Shown in pieces: positions 15,323 to 22,795 of a stretch of DNA of 32,917 nucleotides (the stretch's first letter is position 1; every line of letters starts with the position of its first letter). Under the pieces are notes generated by a model. The model was not told the DNA's origin. It made no database searches and worked only from the letters and a program-made list of their open reading frames with translations. Made by a program: the position numbers and the translations under genes. Source of the DNA: Streptomyces viridosporus (GTDB taxonomy: Bacteria > Actinomycetota > Actinomycetes > Streptomycetales > Streptomycetaceae); NCBI RefSeq assembly GCF_002078235.1, contig NZ_MSGP01000147.1, forward strand, positions 1 through 32,917. Reading direction: 5' to 3'.

Positions 15323-15811
15323 ATGGACCGGTTGCAGCACAGCGCTTGGCAGTACGTGGCGGAGGTACTCCCTCCCGAAGAACTTCCGATGCTCGCTGCG
15401 CATGCGCTCGTTGACGGACGTGATTCCCCCTCCCTGCGCGAACTGGCCGGCCTGCCGAGCAGGAGCGACGAGACCGAAATCCGTGAACTGTACGTCCAAT
15501 CCCTGCACGAACTCGCCATACCCCTTCCCGACGAGGAGACAGCCGGCCGATACCTCCTTGTGAGCCTCGCGTTCGGTCTTGTGAAAGGCGAGTTGAGCCC
15601 CAAGGACGCGGCCGACCGGCTGTCGATGACGGTCGCAGCCCGCACCCGGGAGGAGACACGGTTCCTCTCCGTCGCAGCGGACTACAGCGAATGGATCGGC
15701 CCCGACGAGCTCCCGGGATGGGAGAACGATCTGAAAACCGCGGCCCACTCGTTGACCACCTCCACCGACCTCGGCCCCGGCATCGGCGTACCGGGGCCGC
15801 GGCGCCACTGA
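15323..15811 (+). CDS. Conserved helical hypothetical protein (162 aa)
   Basis: Soluble, acidic, all-helical protein: MDRLQHSAWQYVAEVLPPEE at the N-terminus, SPSLRELAGLPSRSDETEIR in the middle, and a C-terminal LSVAADYSEWIGPDELPGWE. I recall similar short proteins from other Streptomyces but know no function. There is no good ribosome binding site at the ATG at 15323; the frame is open upstream to 14966 but that part overlaps the DUF4265 gene and element-end repeats. It is the last gene before the first full tRNA-Gly copy. Confidence 0.6.
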   Translation: MDRLQHSAWQYVAEVLPPEELPMLAAHALVDGRDSPSLRELAGLPSRSDETEIRELYVQSLHELAIPLPDEETAGRYLLVSLAFGLVKGELSPKDAADRLSMTVAARTREETRFLSVAADYSEWIGPDELPGWENDLKTAAHSLTTSTDLGPGIGVPGPRRH

Positions 15812-15833
15812 CTCATCCCCTGAACATGCCCCC

Positions 15834-15869
15834 GTGCCAAATAGTGCGGGGAACCACAGGGAACAGCGG
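15834..15869. repeat. att-arm-like repeat, copy 2 (partner 13692-13727)
   Basis: GTGCCAAATAGTGC followed by GGGGAACCACAGGGAACAGC, aligned with 13692-13727. A looser relative with GGGGAACAGCGGGGAACCAC sits at 22560-22580. It lies 114 bases before the tRNA-Gly copy at 15948, the right position for an integrase arm-binding site. Confidence 0.55.
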
Positions 15870-15947
15870 TCACCCACCCAGCACGCCCTCAGGTCATGAG
15901 GCCGCTCCGCAGCAGGTCAGCAAGCCCATCAGCCCCGTAGAACCCGA

Positions 15948-16061
15948 GCTTCCCAAGCTAAGAGCGCGAGTTCGATTCTCGCCACCCGCTCCATGAAGAA
16001 GGCCCAGGTCGGAGACCCGGACCTTTCTGCTGTCCATGGTGATCAGTCGTCGCGTGCCAGA
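15948..16061 (+). repeat. tRNA-Gly attachment-site copy 1 with terminator and arm motif
   Basis: 15948-15993 reproduces the last 46 nt of tRNA-Gly (native 3171-3216) with two differences (GCTaAGAG and CTCGcCAC); similarity extends a few bases upstream (GTAGAAC). It is followed by an imperfect terminator stem AAGGCCCAGGTC/GACCCGGACCTT and CTGCTGTCC, then GATCAGTCGTCGCGTGCCAG (16041-16060), which recurs after copy 3 at 24796. No tRNA 5' half is present, so this is an att scar and not a tRNA gene. Confidence 0.85.
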
Positions 16062-17210
16062 TCCGCGTCAGAAGACTCGTCGCCCACCTCCCGGGTCGTG
16101 ACGGTCAAGCACGCGCGACGGTGACGCTGGGCGGGCACACAGCGATCTTCCCGTGCCGTAGGCCACCCAGGCCCTCTCAGACCGGCCAGGCGTCAGCCAT
16201 CACGAAGGAGACGACCGCTCCCCCGAACCGGCTCGGGCCGGAGTGCCAGGAGGCGGCGAGGGAATCGACCAGGACGCGAACTCCACACCACCGACTCCAC
16301 CAGCGGCGTCCTCGTATGGCACCTGCGTCGAAGCGCCACCTGCCCGTCCTACCCGACAGCCCCCACCGCACGACCACCGCAGACGACCGGCGCGCCCCGT
16401 CCCCCGCCCCCGCCACGCATCCGGGCACCAGCTCGGCGAGCAACCCCGCCCGGTAGCGCTGACCGGAGAAGCGGGAGGAGCACCCAGTTCGGGCAGGGCC
16501 TCAACCGACGTGAGTTTCGCAGCTGCGCTGCATCCACCTCCGCCTGAGCCTGCTCCAGGACCTCCGTCCAGGACTCCAGCTCCTGCCTGCCCCTACCCCT
16601 CCGCGATCACGCCCCGCACACGAAGAAGCCCCTGCTCACCGAACAGGGACTCCCTTTGCTGCAACACACTCAGACGGCTCGCCGCCTCGGTATCGGCAGA
16701 AAGCGGAGCCGGGGCCCGGCCCTCGCGGTCGGTGGACGACATGGGCTCCTCCAGGGTGTGGCCACCCCGGTACGACCGGTAGCCGACGCGGAAGGTACTA
16801 CCGACGCCGGTGCGGACCAGCACCCGGACCGCCTGCTCGTCGGTGCACCGGTTCAGCAGGGGCCCACGCCTCCGTTCCGCTCGCGGACCATCGTCGCAGT
16901 GTCGTATTTCGGGACAGTCCCCGCCCGGCATTGCTCCCTAGTGTCGTCCAACACGTCACCGGCCGACCACATCGTCGCTTCTGAGCGTTGACGTGACCTT
17001 GAGAGGCGGTACCTATGGTTGCAATGAACAACGCTGTCGGCGTGGGCTTGGGTTCAAGGGTCCTTCGTGTTGCCCAGAATCCGCAGGGGCATCCGAGGCG
17101 GTACCGGGGCGGTGGCAGAGCCGTCGCGGAAGGCTGTCGCCGACTTCGCCGCATCCGTGGCGTGAGGAGCCCGGCTGACCGGGCTCAGCCGCGCGGACGG
17201 CCGATCCGGG
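16062..17210. other. Decayed region between att copy 1 and small membrane gene
   Basis: About 1.15 kb with no intact gene apart from the remnant at 16349-16742. Codon structure is weak in all frames. It is the left part of the 3.4-kb block between att copies 1 and 2. Confidence 0.4.
16349..16742 (-). pseudogene. Frameshifted remnant of a helical protein
   Basis: An ATG at 16742 has a strong ribosome binding site (GGAGGAG, four to five bases upstream). The first 49 residues (MSSTDREGRAPAPLSADTEA, then SRLSVLQQRESLFGEQGLL) end at a stop, but a +1 shift in the C4 run at 16596-16599 joins them to RQELESWTEVLEQAQAEVDA, an amphipathic helix. After about 16510 the frame becomes low-complexity. This looks like a once functional small coiled-coil gene, perhaps plasmid- or element-derived, now broken. 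No family assigned. Confidence 0.4.
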
Positions 17211-17432
17211 TCAGCTCTGTCGTTTGGGTTCGCGCACGGCCGCGGGCAGTGCGAGGCACAGGGCGAAGGAGGTCGCGAAGCCGCCTCCCCCTGCCAGAAG
17301 GACATCGATGGAGCCAACGCCCGACCGGAGTACCAACAGGCTCACGAGGAGGCCGACCACCATGGAGCAGGCAACGTACAGCGCCAGCCACAGCTGCCAC
17401 GTACGTGCGGAACGGGCTGTCGATTCGGGCAT
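17211..17432 (-). CDS. Small two-helix membrane protein (73 aa)
   Basis: From the ATG at 17432 (AAAGGA nine bases upstream) the product is MPESTARSARTWQLWLALYV then two hydrophobic segments (about 12-32 and 40-62) separated by RSGVGSIDV, ending in a basic tail REPKRQS. Probably an inner-membrane microprotein. No family recognised. It sits next to a decayed minus-strand fragment at 17501-17680. Confidence 0.55.
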   Translation of the reverse strand: MPESTARSARTWQLWLALYVACSMVVGLLVSLLVLRSGVGSIDVLLAGGGGFATSFALCLALPAAVREPKRQS

Positions 17433-17500
17433 GGACTCGGTCCTTTCGAGGGTCACGGGCGAGAAGGAGGAGGGACGTGTGGGAGATCGGCGGCAGGCCG

Positions 17501-17680
17501 TCACAGCGGTTCGACCGAGCCGTGCAGCAGGTGTTCGGCGAGTTCGGCCCGCAGCCGGCCGAGTGCCGAGACATACGAGGCGCACGCGTCAACACGTCGG
17601 CCGAGCTCACCGAGAAGCTCCACGCTCCGCCGCTGCTGCCCGATCGGCGGGAGCCGGGCACCGCCGACTCGATCGGTGAC
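17501..17680 (-). pseudogene. C-terminal remnant of an unknown protein
   Basis: The frame ending VELLGELGRRVDACASYVSA and LGRLRAELAEHLLHGSVEPL has good codon bias and amphipathic helix character, but no start codon lies close upstream and the preceding residues are low-complexity, so it is probably the 3' end of a truncated gene. The rest of 17433-18101 shows no supported gene except the ribosome binding site of the next one. Confidence 0.3.
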
Positions 17681-18101
17681 GTGCTGGTGTGGCGGCTGCG
17701 CCGCCTGGCCGACCTGCCCGCCGATGCCGCCACGATGCCCGACCCCACCCTCTGCCGACGTGCTGTCTCGCCTGCCCCGAGCCGAGACGGTCGGCCCCCG
17801 CAGGATGCGGTGATGCAGCACATGCGCCGGTGCCGGATGGGGGTCGGATCCGGCGCGGCGCTGAGATGTGCGGGGCGTGTCTGTATCTGGTGCGTGTTGA
17901 AACGCCGATGTGTGGGCCAAGCGGCCGTGCCGGGAACAGTCGGTCCGGGCGGTGCTGTTGCATCGACCGAGGCACCGGCACCGCGGGCGGGGGACACGGA
18001 GACCACGAGGTCGCCCGCCCCACCAGGATCCGGGCCCCAGAATCACGGTGTGCCCGCCACGCCACTTGGACCAAGACGTGTCTCCGCAGGAGGACTGTTT
18101 C

Positions 18102-18935
18102 ATGACTGACCGGCCCTTGACGCTCATGGCAGTACACGCCCACCCCGACGACGAGGCCACCGGAACCGGAGGGGTCCTCGCGCGGTACGCGGCGGAAGGC
18201 ATCCGCACGGTTCTCGTGACGTGTACCGACGGCGGTTGCGGTGACGGACCGGGGGGCGTCAAGCCGGGTGATCCCGGACATGATCCGGCGGCGGTCGCCT
18301 TGATGCGCCGGCGCGAACTCGAGGCGAGCTGTGACGTCCTGAAGGTCAGCGAGCTGGAGATGCTGGACTACGCCGACTCCGGGATGATGGGCTGGCCGAG
18401 CAACGACGCCCCCGGATCCTTCTGGCAGACCCCCGTCGAGGAAGGCGCCGCCCGACTCGCGGAACTCATGCGGCACTACCGACCCGATGTGGTCGTCACC
18501 TACGACGAGAACGGCTTCTATGGCCACCCCGACCACATCCAGGCCCACCGCATCACGATGGCGGCACTGAAGATGACCGCGCTGACACCGAAGGTGTACT
18601 GGACCACGATGCCCCGCTCGGGGATGCAGCGGTTCGGCGAGATCATGCGCGAGTTCCATGAGGACATGCCGGAGCCGGATCCTGCCGAGGCCGCCGCGAT
18701 GGCCGAGATCGGCCTCCCCGACGATGAGATCACCACGTGGGTGGACACCACCGCGTTCAGCGGTCAGAAGTTCGATGCGCTGGCCGCGCACGCCAGTCAG
18801 GGCGAGAACATCTTCTTCCTCAAGATGGGCAAGGAGAAGTTCGGCGAGTTGATGGGCACGGAGACCTTCGTACGTGTCCAGGACGCCACCGGCGCCGCCG
18901 TACCCGAGAACGATCTCTTCGCCGGACTGCGCTGA
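18102..18935 (+). CDS. PIG-L / LmbE-family deacetylase (MshB/Mca-like)
   Basis: 277-residue zinc-dependent N-deacetylase or amidase family member. The zinc motif AHPDDE is at residues 13-18 and HPDH at 142-145; TCTDGGCGD (40-48) and DENGFYGHPDH (135-145) frame the active site. In actinobacteria this family includes MshB (mycothiol biosynthesis), Mca (mycothiol S-conjugate amidase) and antibiotic-related deacetylases; length and motifs fit all three and the substrate cannot be chosen here. ATG at 18102 has GGAGG eight bases upstream. It is the only full-length enzyme gene in the 3.4-kb block between att copies 1 and 2. Confidence 0.92.
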   Translation: MTDRPLTLMAVHAHPDDEATGTGGVLARYAAEGIRTVLVTCTDGGCGDGPGGVKPGDPGHDPAAVALMRRRELEASCDVLKVSELEMLDYADSGMMGWPSNDAPGSFWQTPVEEGAARLAELMRHYRPDVVVTYDENGFYGHPDHIQAHRITMAALKMTALTPKVYWTTMPRSGMQRFGEIMREFHEDMPEPDPAEAAAMAEIGLPDDEITTWVDTTAFSGQKFDALAAHASQGENIFFLKMGKEKFGELMGTETFVRVQDATGAAVPENDLFAGLR

Positions 18936-19439
18936 TCCACCCGTCCGACCGACGGCCGGGAAACTCATCGGCCGCCGGCACCGCACGGCGCAATCGAGCG
19001 GGACGCCCGGAGTCGCCGTCCGTCGCGAGCTTTCCAGCGCGGTCGACCTCGGCGACCGAGCTGTCACACGTGACCTCGGCGACGAACAGCGCACCGTACG
19101 GCTCCTCGCCGAACTACGCGGTCGTCGTGACTTCGCGCGGACACTTCGAGCGTCGTGAGACTTGGACGTACTTCTCTGACGGTGCCTCCGCGATACCCCA
19201 GCCGGGCCACTCGTATACAGCTGCAACGTCACATCAGCAGCTGCTCTCCGTACGAGGCAGCCCATGTGCGGTTGCACCGTCAGCAACGCCGGCCTCTCCC
19301 CTCCCGAGGTTCCGTTTCCTCCGCGTGCCCGTAGAGACGGAAAACCACGGTCGGCAACGGTGCGATCCGACCCCCACGACCACTTCGAGCACCAGGTGTC
19401 TGTGCTGGTCAGAGCCATGCAGCCCACCCAGGCACCATC
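18936..19439. other. Non-coding stretch left of att copy 2
   Basis: No gene supported. Direct repeats of GACCTCGGCGAC occur near 19046 and 19071. Otherwise nothing recognisable. Confidence 0.3.
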
Positions 19440-19573
19440 GCTTCCCGAGCTGAGAGCGCGAGTTCGATTCTCGTCACCCGTTCCACGAAGAAGGCCCGGG
19501 TCGGAGACCTGGGCCTTGTTGTCGTGGGCGGTGATCACTCGTCGGGGCCGCGTCATACCCGCCGACCGAGGCA
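19440..19573 (+). repeat. tRNA-Gly attachment-site copy 2 with terminator
   Basis: 19440-19485 matches the native tRNA-Gly 3' end with two differences in 46 (GCTTCCCgAG and CCCGtTCCA). A strong terminator follows: AAGGCCCGGGTC (19491-19502), loop GGA, GACCTGGGCCTT (19506-19517), then GTTGTCG. Beyond it, GGGCGGTGATCACTCGTCG and GGGGCCGCGTCATACCCGCC recur after copy 3 (24790-24870), where a ~40-bp segment is inserted. Confidence 0.85.
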
Positions 19574-19580
19574 GGGGCGG

Positions 19581-20066
19581 GTGATCCCCGGCTGGGGCGT
19601 GAGTGCAGTTCTCCTTGTCGTTTCGCTCGTTCTCCGATGGGCCTTCGCCCGGGTGGGCCACCCGACGGACGCTTCGAGGCTCCTGTGGAAGCGAGCCAAG
19701 CGGGCACGGTTGGGGAGCAGTCTGCTGATCGTGACGGCAGCACTCGGCACTACATGGGGAGCGGTAGACGACCTGATCTCGAACGTGGAGTACCGCGTGC
19801 TGCGCCCTGCGGAGCCGGGGGGCTGCACGACCGTGGTGCGGGAGGCGTCCTTCCTCATGAGCGGCAATGGCGAGGTGTACGCGGTGGGGCGCACCGGCCT
19901 GGCCTTGGGCGAGTCGGGATCCTGGACGGTCGACGATGGTTACCGGCCCATCGACGCAGGCACATACGAACTGTCCTGGGGGCGGGACGGCGGTCATCTC
20001 CGGATCAGTGGTACGAGCACCGATCCGGTCCTCCGTGGGGGATCGACCGACATCGACTGCGGGTAA
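19581..20066 (+). CDS. Membrane-anchored hypothetical protein
   Basis: 161 residues from the GTG at 19581 (GGGGCGG upstream). An alternative GTG at 19524 lies inside the att-copy-2 repeat and is less likely. Two hydrophobic segments (VSAVLLVVSLVLRWAFARV and SSLLIVTAALGTTWGAV) are joined by a short basic loop; a ~95-residue domain follows with two Cys (GGCTTVV and DIDCG at the very C-terminus) that could form a disulfide outside the membrane. No family recognised. It is the first gene after att copy 2. Confidence 0.55.
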   Translation: MIPGWGVSAVLLVVSLVLRWAFARVGHPTDASRLLWKRAKRARLGSSLLIVTAALGTTWGAVDDLISNVEYRVLRPAEPGGCTTVVREASFLMSGNGEVYAVGRTGLALGESGSWTVDDGYRPIDAGTYELSWGRDGGHLRISGTSTDPVLRGGSTDIDCG

Positions 20067-20095
20067 CAGATCTCTTCGGAGCTATGAATCAGAAG

Positions 20096-20219
20096 GCTTC
20101 CGACATCCGCGGCTGACACCAACGACGCCGGACGGGGGCATACATCAGCGACTCTGTTCGGCCGTCGCACCGGTCGACGGCCGCAGCCGGGGCAGGCACG
20201 GATCGAACTCCTCATGCGG
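20096..20219. repeat. 124-bp dispersed repeat, copy B
   Basis: Aligns end to end with 12871-12994. Unlike copy A, the sequence after it (CATGCGGTGCTCACGCATG) has lost the tRNA-Arg fragment and instead forms a small hairpin GCATG...CATGC-type pairing. The rest of 20067-20397 is non-coding. Confidence 0.6.
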
Positions 20220-20397
20220 TGCTCACGCATGAGCGCCCTCCCGGACTGCCCTGGGGTCGTGGAAGGGCGCTCGATGATGACCAACGTCGACAGCTACCGA
20301 CAGCTCAGCAGCAGACCAGAGCGTTGATCGATAAGGCGGCCGCAGGTCACGGCCGCCGGTGATCAGTTGTGGCTGTGCTGAAGGGCCACCCTCAGAT

Positions 20398-20598
20398 TCA
20401 CCAGGAGTGAGACCGTGTTCGATCACGGCCAAGAAGCCTCCGGATCAGCAAGAACGTGCCCACGGCGATCAGGGCCGCCCCCATAAGGATCAAGGCCACC
20501 CCGATGGCGATCAGAAACGTCCCGATAAGGATCAGAAGCGCGCCCATCAGGACCAGGAGCGTCCCGATGATGAGAAGAAAGATCGCGAGGACGGTCAC
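20398..20598 (-). CDS. Gly-zipper heptad-repeat membrane microprotein
   Basis: 66 residues from the GTG at 20598, which has AGGAGG five to six bases upstream. Nearly the whole protein is a hydrophobic heptad array (LLIIGTL LVLMGAL, LILIGTF LIAIGVA, LILMGAA LIAVGTF) with Gly at every seventh residue, followed by a basic tail RRLLGRDRTRSHSW. It would fold as one or two membrane helices with a glycine stripe. The array is encoded by a 21-bp tandem DNA repeat. Function unknown; it could be a membrane-active peptide, a type I toxin-like product or a small membrane regulator. Confidence 0.65.
   Translation of the reverse strand: MTVLAIFLLIIGTLLVLMGALLILIGTFLIAIGVALILMGAALIAVGTFLLIRRLLGRDRTRSHSW
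20467..20571. repeat. 21-bp tandem repeat (five units) inside the microprotein gene
   Basis: Units start at 20467, 20488, 20509, 20530 and 20551, each beginning GATCA or GACCA and each encoding one heptad with its glycine. The phase is exact (21 bp = 7 codons), showing that the protein arose or varies by unit duplication. Confidence 0.85.
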
Positions 20599-20731
20599 AG
20601 TTGCCTCCTGTCCTCCCTCCCGCTCTGACCCCTTCCCCGCTCCCGTGCAAACACTCTGCTTCACGATCACCGACGGGTTGCCACGGCCAAGAGGTCAGCC
20701 CACGGTCCGCCGGTTCCGATCAGGATCGGCG

Positions 20732-20836
20732 CTGGGTCGTCTCTGGGCCGTACGAGGTCACCCGACGCCGACCGACAACGACAGAAGCCCACGGCATCTG
20801 AGCTGGTCAGAGCCACGGGCTTCTTCTGTCTCTCTG
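20732..20836 (+). repeat. CTGGGCCGT-type element-end repeat, copy 3, with terminator
   Basis: CTGGGTCGTCTCTGGGCCGT, then CCGACGCCGACCGACAACGA and a hairpin AGAAGCCC (20783-20790) / GGGCTTCT (20817-20824) followed by TCTGTCTCTCT. Relatives are at 11558 and 15121. The CGACCGACAACGACAG tract followed by a hairpin terminator is an arrangement I associate with streptomycete tRNA-integrating element ends. Confidence 0.5.
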
Positions 20837-21155
20837 GTCAACGGAACTCAGCACCGCCGCTGTATGCCGTGTCAGCGTGCTCAGCGGGATGTGCCCTGAC
20901 AGCCTCTTGTGGAGGCCACAGCGGATCCGGTCAGGTGCTCGCAGTGCTCCTGGCCAGGCCAGTCGAGCAACCTCCCGTAGATCACCTCAGTTTCCCGAGT
21001 CGAGAGCTCAGACACCATGAGCATGTGCCGACCGTCGCAGCTTGCTCCGGTCGACTGCACTGGCAGCGTGACCGAGACCGGCGGGGGTGCAGCGAGGCAC
21101 ACGCGCCTGACCGGTCGGCGAAGCCGCAGCTCAGGCGCCGGATCATCCTGCCTCT
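20837..21155. other. Gap with ~82-bp repeat (21040-21120) leading into tRNA-Arg fragment
   Basis: No gene supported. 21040-21120 is the partner of 14412-14494. It is followed by GCCGCAGCTCAGGCGCCGGAT, which faintly resembles a tRNA 5' half (AGCTCAG D-arm) but cannot pair with the 3' half. Confidence 0.4.
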
Positions 21156-21202
21156 CTCTCCTAAAGCGGGGGTCGCAGGTTCGAATCCTGCCGGGGGCAC
21201 CA
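21156..21202 (+). repeat. tRNA-Arg(CCT) 3' half including CCA: attachment-site scar
   Basis: CTCCTAAAGCGGGGGTCGC, the T-arm AGGTTCGAATCCTGCC and the acceptor strand GGGGGCACCA are intact, but the preceding bases do not form the D-arm, anticodon 5' strand or acceptor 5' strand. The loop CTCCTAA gives anticodon CCT. It directly precedes the 3' end of an integrase remnant on the opposite strand, which is the usual layout of attP beside int in actinomycete integrative elements. Confidence 0.8.
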
Positions 21203-21206
21203 GCGC

Positions 21207-21244
21207 AAAGGCCCCTGACCGATCGGTGGTTTCCAGGGGCCTTT
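21207..21244. terminator. Terminator between tRNA-Arg scar and integrase remnant
   Basis: AAAGGCCCCTG (21207-21217) pairs perfectly over 11 bp with CAGGGGCCTTT (21234-21244) around a 16-nt loop. The ends provide A and T runs in both directions, so it could serve as a bidirectional terminator. Confidence 0.75.
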
Positions 21245-21274
21245 GGCATCCACTTCTGACATCAACGGCGTCGG

Positions 21275-21586
21275 TCACCGACGACCGGGACGCCTCTTCC
21301 TGAGCAGCCGGTCCATACGGCTCATGGCCTCGTGCTGTGTGTCCTGCACGACGTGCGTGTACACGTCCATGATGGTGCTGATTTGGGAGTGGCCCGGGAT
21401 CTCCATCACCACGCGGGGCGCGCCCCCGGCCGCCGTCAGGAGCGTGGCCGTACCGTGCCGGGCGTCGTGCAGCCGGATCACCCGGAGGCCGGCGGACCGG
21501 GCGACGCGGGTGAAGGAACGGTAGAGGTTCCGCGGCTCGACCGGGCGACCGGTGCGAGGGGGATGCCTGACGAGCTGAGGGATCAC
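21275..21586 (-). pseudogene. Tyrosine integrase, C-terminal fragment only
   Basis: About 103 residues of the catalytic domain. Box II is present as RLHDARHGTATLL (His-x-x-Arg with neighbours), then GHSQISTIMDVYTHV with the conserved His and the nucleophilic Tyr, and a basic end RLLRKRRPGRR. The core-binding domain and the first catalytic Arg are missing: upstream of about 21586 the sequence becomes the downstream flank and gene of an unrelated FGE-like protein. It belonged to an element that used tRNA-Arg(CCT), whose scar lies 73 bases away. It cannot be active. Confidence 0.85.
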
Positions 21587-21656
21587 TTCTAGGGGACGCC
21601 ACGATCGGAGAACAGGACACGAAGGTGTGTCGGAGTTCCCGTGGCGCGCGTTCCGT

Positions 21657-22442
21657 CTACGTGTTGTCTCCGTGCTCGGCATGCCCCTGACTGGTTGGCA
21701 CAGGTGCGACCGGACGGACCGCGGTGAAGTCCTGGAACTCGTAGCGGGTGGCGGAGAGCAACAGCAGCCACTCGTCGCAACCCTGCCACGGAGAGAGGTC
21801 GCCGGCGCCTCCGCGCACCACCCGCGGTCCGTCCCCGGTGCGGGGGTGTGCGTCCACCGGTGCGTCCGTGAAGTGCGGGATCCACACGTCGGCGCAGATT
21901 TCATTGGCCGACCCCATCGCCGCCAGCCCGAAGGCGTTCTCGGCCGCGGCAGTGCGCTCCTCGTCGGCGAAGTCGTCGAGCACCTGGTCCTCGTCCGGCC
22001 TCCCCTCCCCGCGGAAGGTCAGGGTGGTCGTGCCTGCCCGGGCCGCATACTCCCACTCCGCCTCGCTGGGCAGCCGGAAGGGCAACGTCCCCAGCAGGTC
22101 ATCCAAGTCGTCCTCGAGCCGGGCCGTGCTCGAAGCCGAGTCCGCGAAGCTGTCCTCGTACTCGGGCAGCCAGTGCCGTACTTGCGCCACCGTGAGCGGA
22201 TGCCGGGCGATCAGGAACGGCTCGACCCGCACTTCTCGCACCGGCCGGGCCTGGACGGCACCGGCGAAGAACGCTTCGAGGTCGTCGTCGGCGCCGTCGG
22301 CCCGCTCGATGGCACGAACGGCGTCCAGCTCCGCGCCGGACAAGCCCATCCGGAACGTCCCACCGGGAACAGCCCGGAAGACCACTCCGGAGGGGGCGTG
22401 CCGCCAAGCCGGTCGACCGGCCACGATCTCTTGCGCCCACAT
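21657..22442 (-). CDS. FGE-sulfatase-domain (SUMF1-like) protein
   Basis: 261 residues from the ATG at 22442 (weak ribosome binding site). Domain landmarks: PGGTFRMGLS (about 25-34), the strand PFLIARHPLTVAQVRHWLPE, the signature RLPSEAEWEYAARAG, and VVRGGAGDLSPWQG near the C-terminus. The fold is that of formylglycine-generating enzyme, but the catalytic CxxxxR-type site (CRxSxR) is absent; only one Cys (GCDEW) lies in that area. It is therefore probably not a sulfatase-activating oxidase and may be a binding or maturation protein. Whether it belongs to the island or the native chromosome is unclear. Confidence 0.85.
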   Translation of the reverse strand: MWAQEIVAGRPAWRHAPSGVVFRAVPGGTFRMGLSGAELDAVRAIERADGADDDLEAFFAGAVQARPVREVRVEPFLIARHPLTVAQVRHWLPEYEDSFADSASSTARLEDDLDDLLGTLPFRLPSEAEWEYAARAGTTTLTFRGEGRPDEDQVLDDFADEERTAAAENAFGLAAMGSANEICADVWIPHFTDAPVDAHPRTGDGPRVVRGGAGDLSPWQGCDEWLLLLSATRYEFQDFTAVRPVAPVPTSQGHAEHGDNT

Positions 22443-22795
22443 GGTGCCGGACGCTAGCAGCCGGGCATCCCGGACGGGGGAGGGGATCCAGGAAGGGAGC
22501 GTGGTCAACTGATCAGCTCTTGGACGCCGCAGCGCTGCACCACTACCGCACCAGATCGAGCGGGGAACAGCGGGGAACCACGGTGAAGACGGTCGTGCCC
22601 AGAAGGAGCGCGGTGGGTACGGGGACCGGCTGCATCCGCTGGTGCGCCTCTTCGCCCGCGCCCGCCTCGCCGAAGAGGAGGGAACGGTCCCGCTTCCCCT
22701 CCCGGTGCACCACCCGCCGGCACCGGCCGTCCCGGACGGGACGGTCCGCCACACCGGCTAGAGTCCGCGCGCACCGCTGCCCGCCCGCCGTCGGT
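22443..22795. other. Gap with GGGGAAC-type repeat
   Basis: No gene supported. CCAGATCGAGCGGGGAACAG and CGGGGAACCACGG (22551-22583) resemble the arm repeats at 13692 and 15834 with the two GGGGAAC blocks in swapped order. Confidence 0.35.

Noticed and set aside
15937-15993. Possible second functional tRNA-Gly
   Set aside because: Only the 3' half is present; the 5' side has just a few matching bases (GTAGAAC).
17607-19997. A 796-residue minus-strand open frame
   Set aside because: It lies antisense to the PIG-L gene and across att copy 2; composition is low-complexity Arg/Pro/His and it includes the peptide produced by reading a tRNA end backwards. It is a GC-bias shadow.
21100-21202. Possible intact tRNA-Arg
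   Set aside because: The 5' acceptor strand, D-arm and anticodon 5' strand do not pair with the intact 3' half.
21657-22442. Formylglycine-generating enzyme that activates sulfatases
   Set aside because: The fold is present but the active-site Cys motif is not, and no sulfatase gene is nearby.
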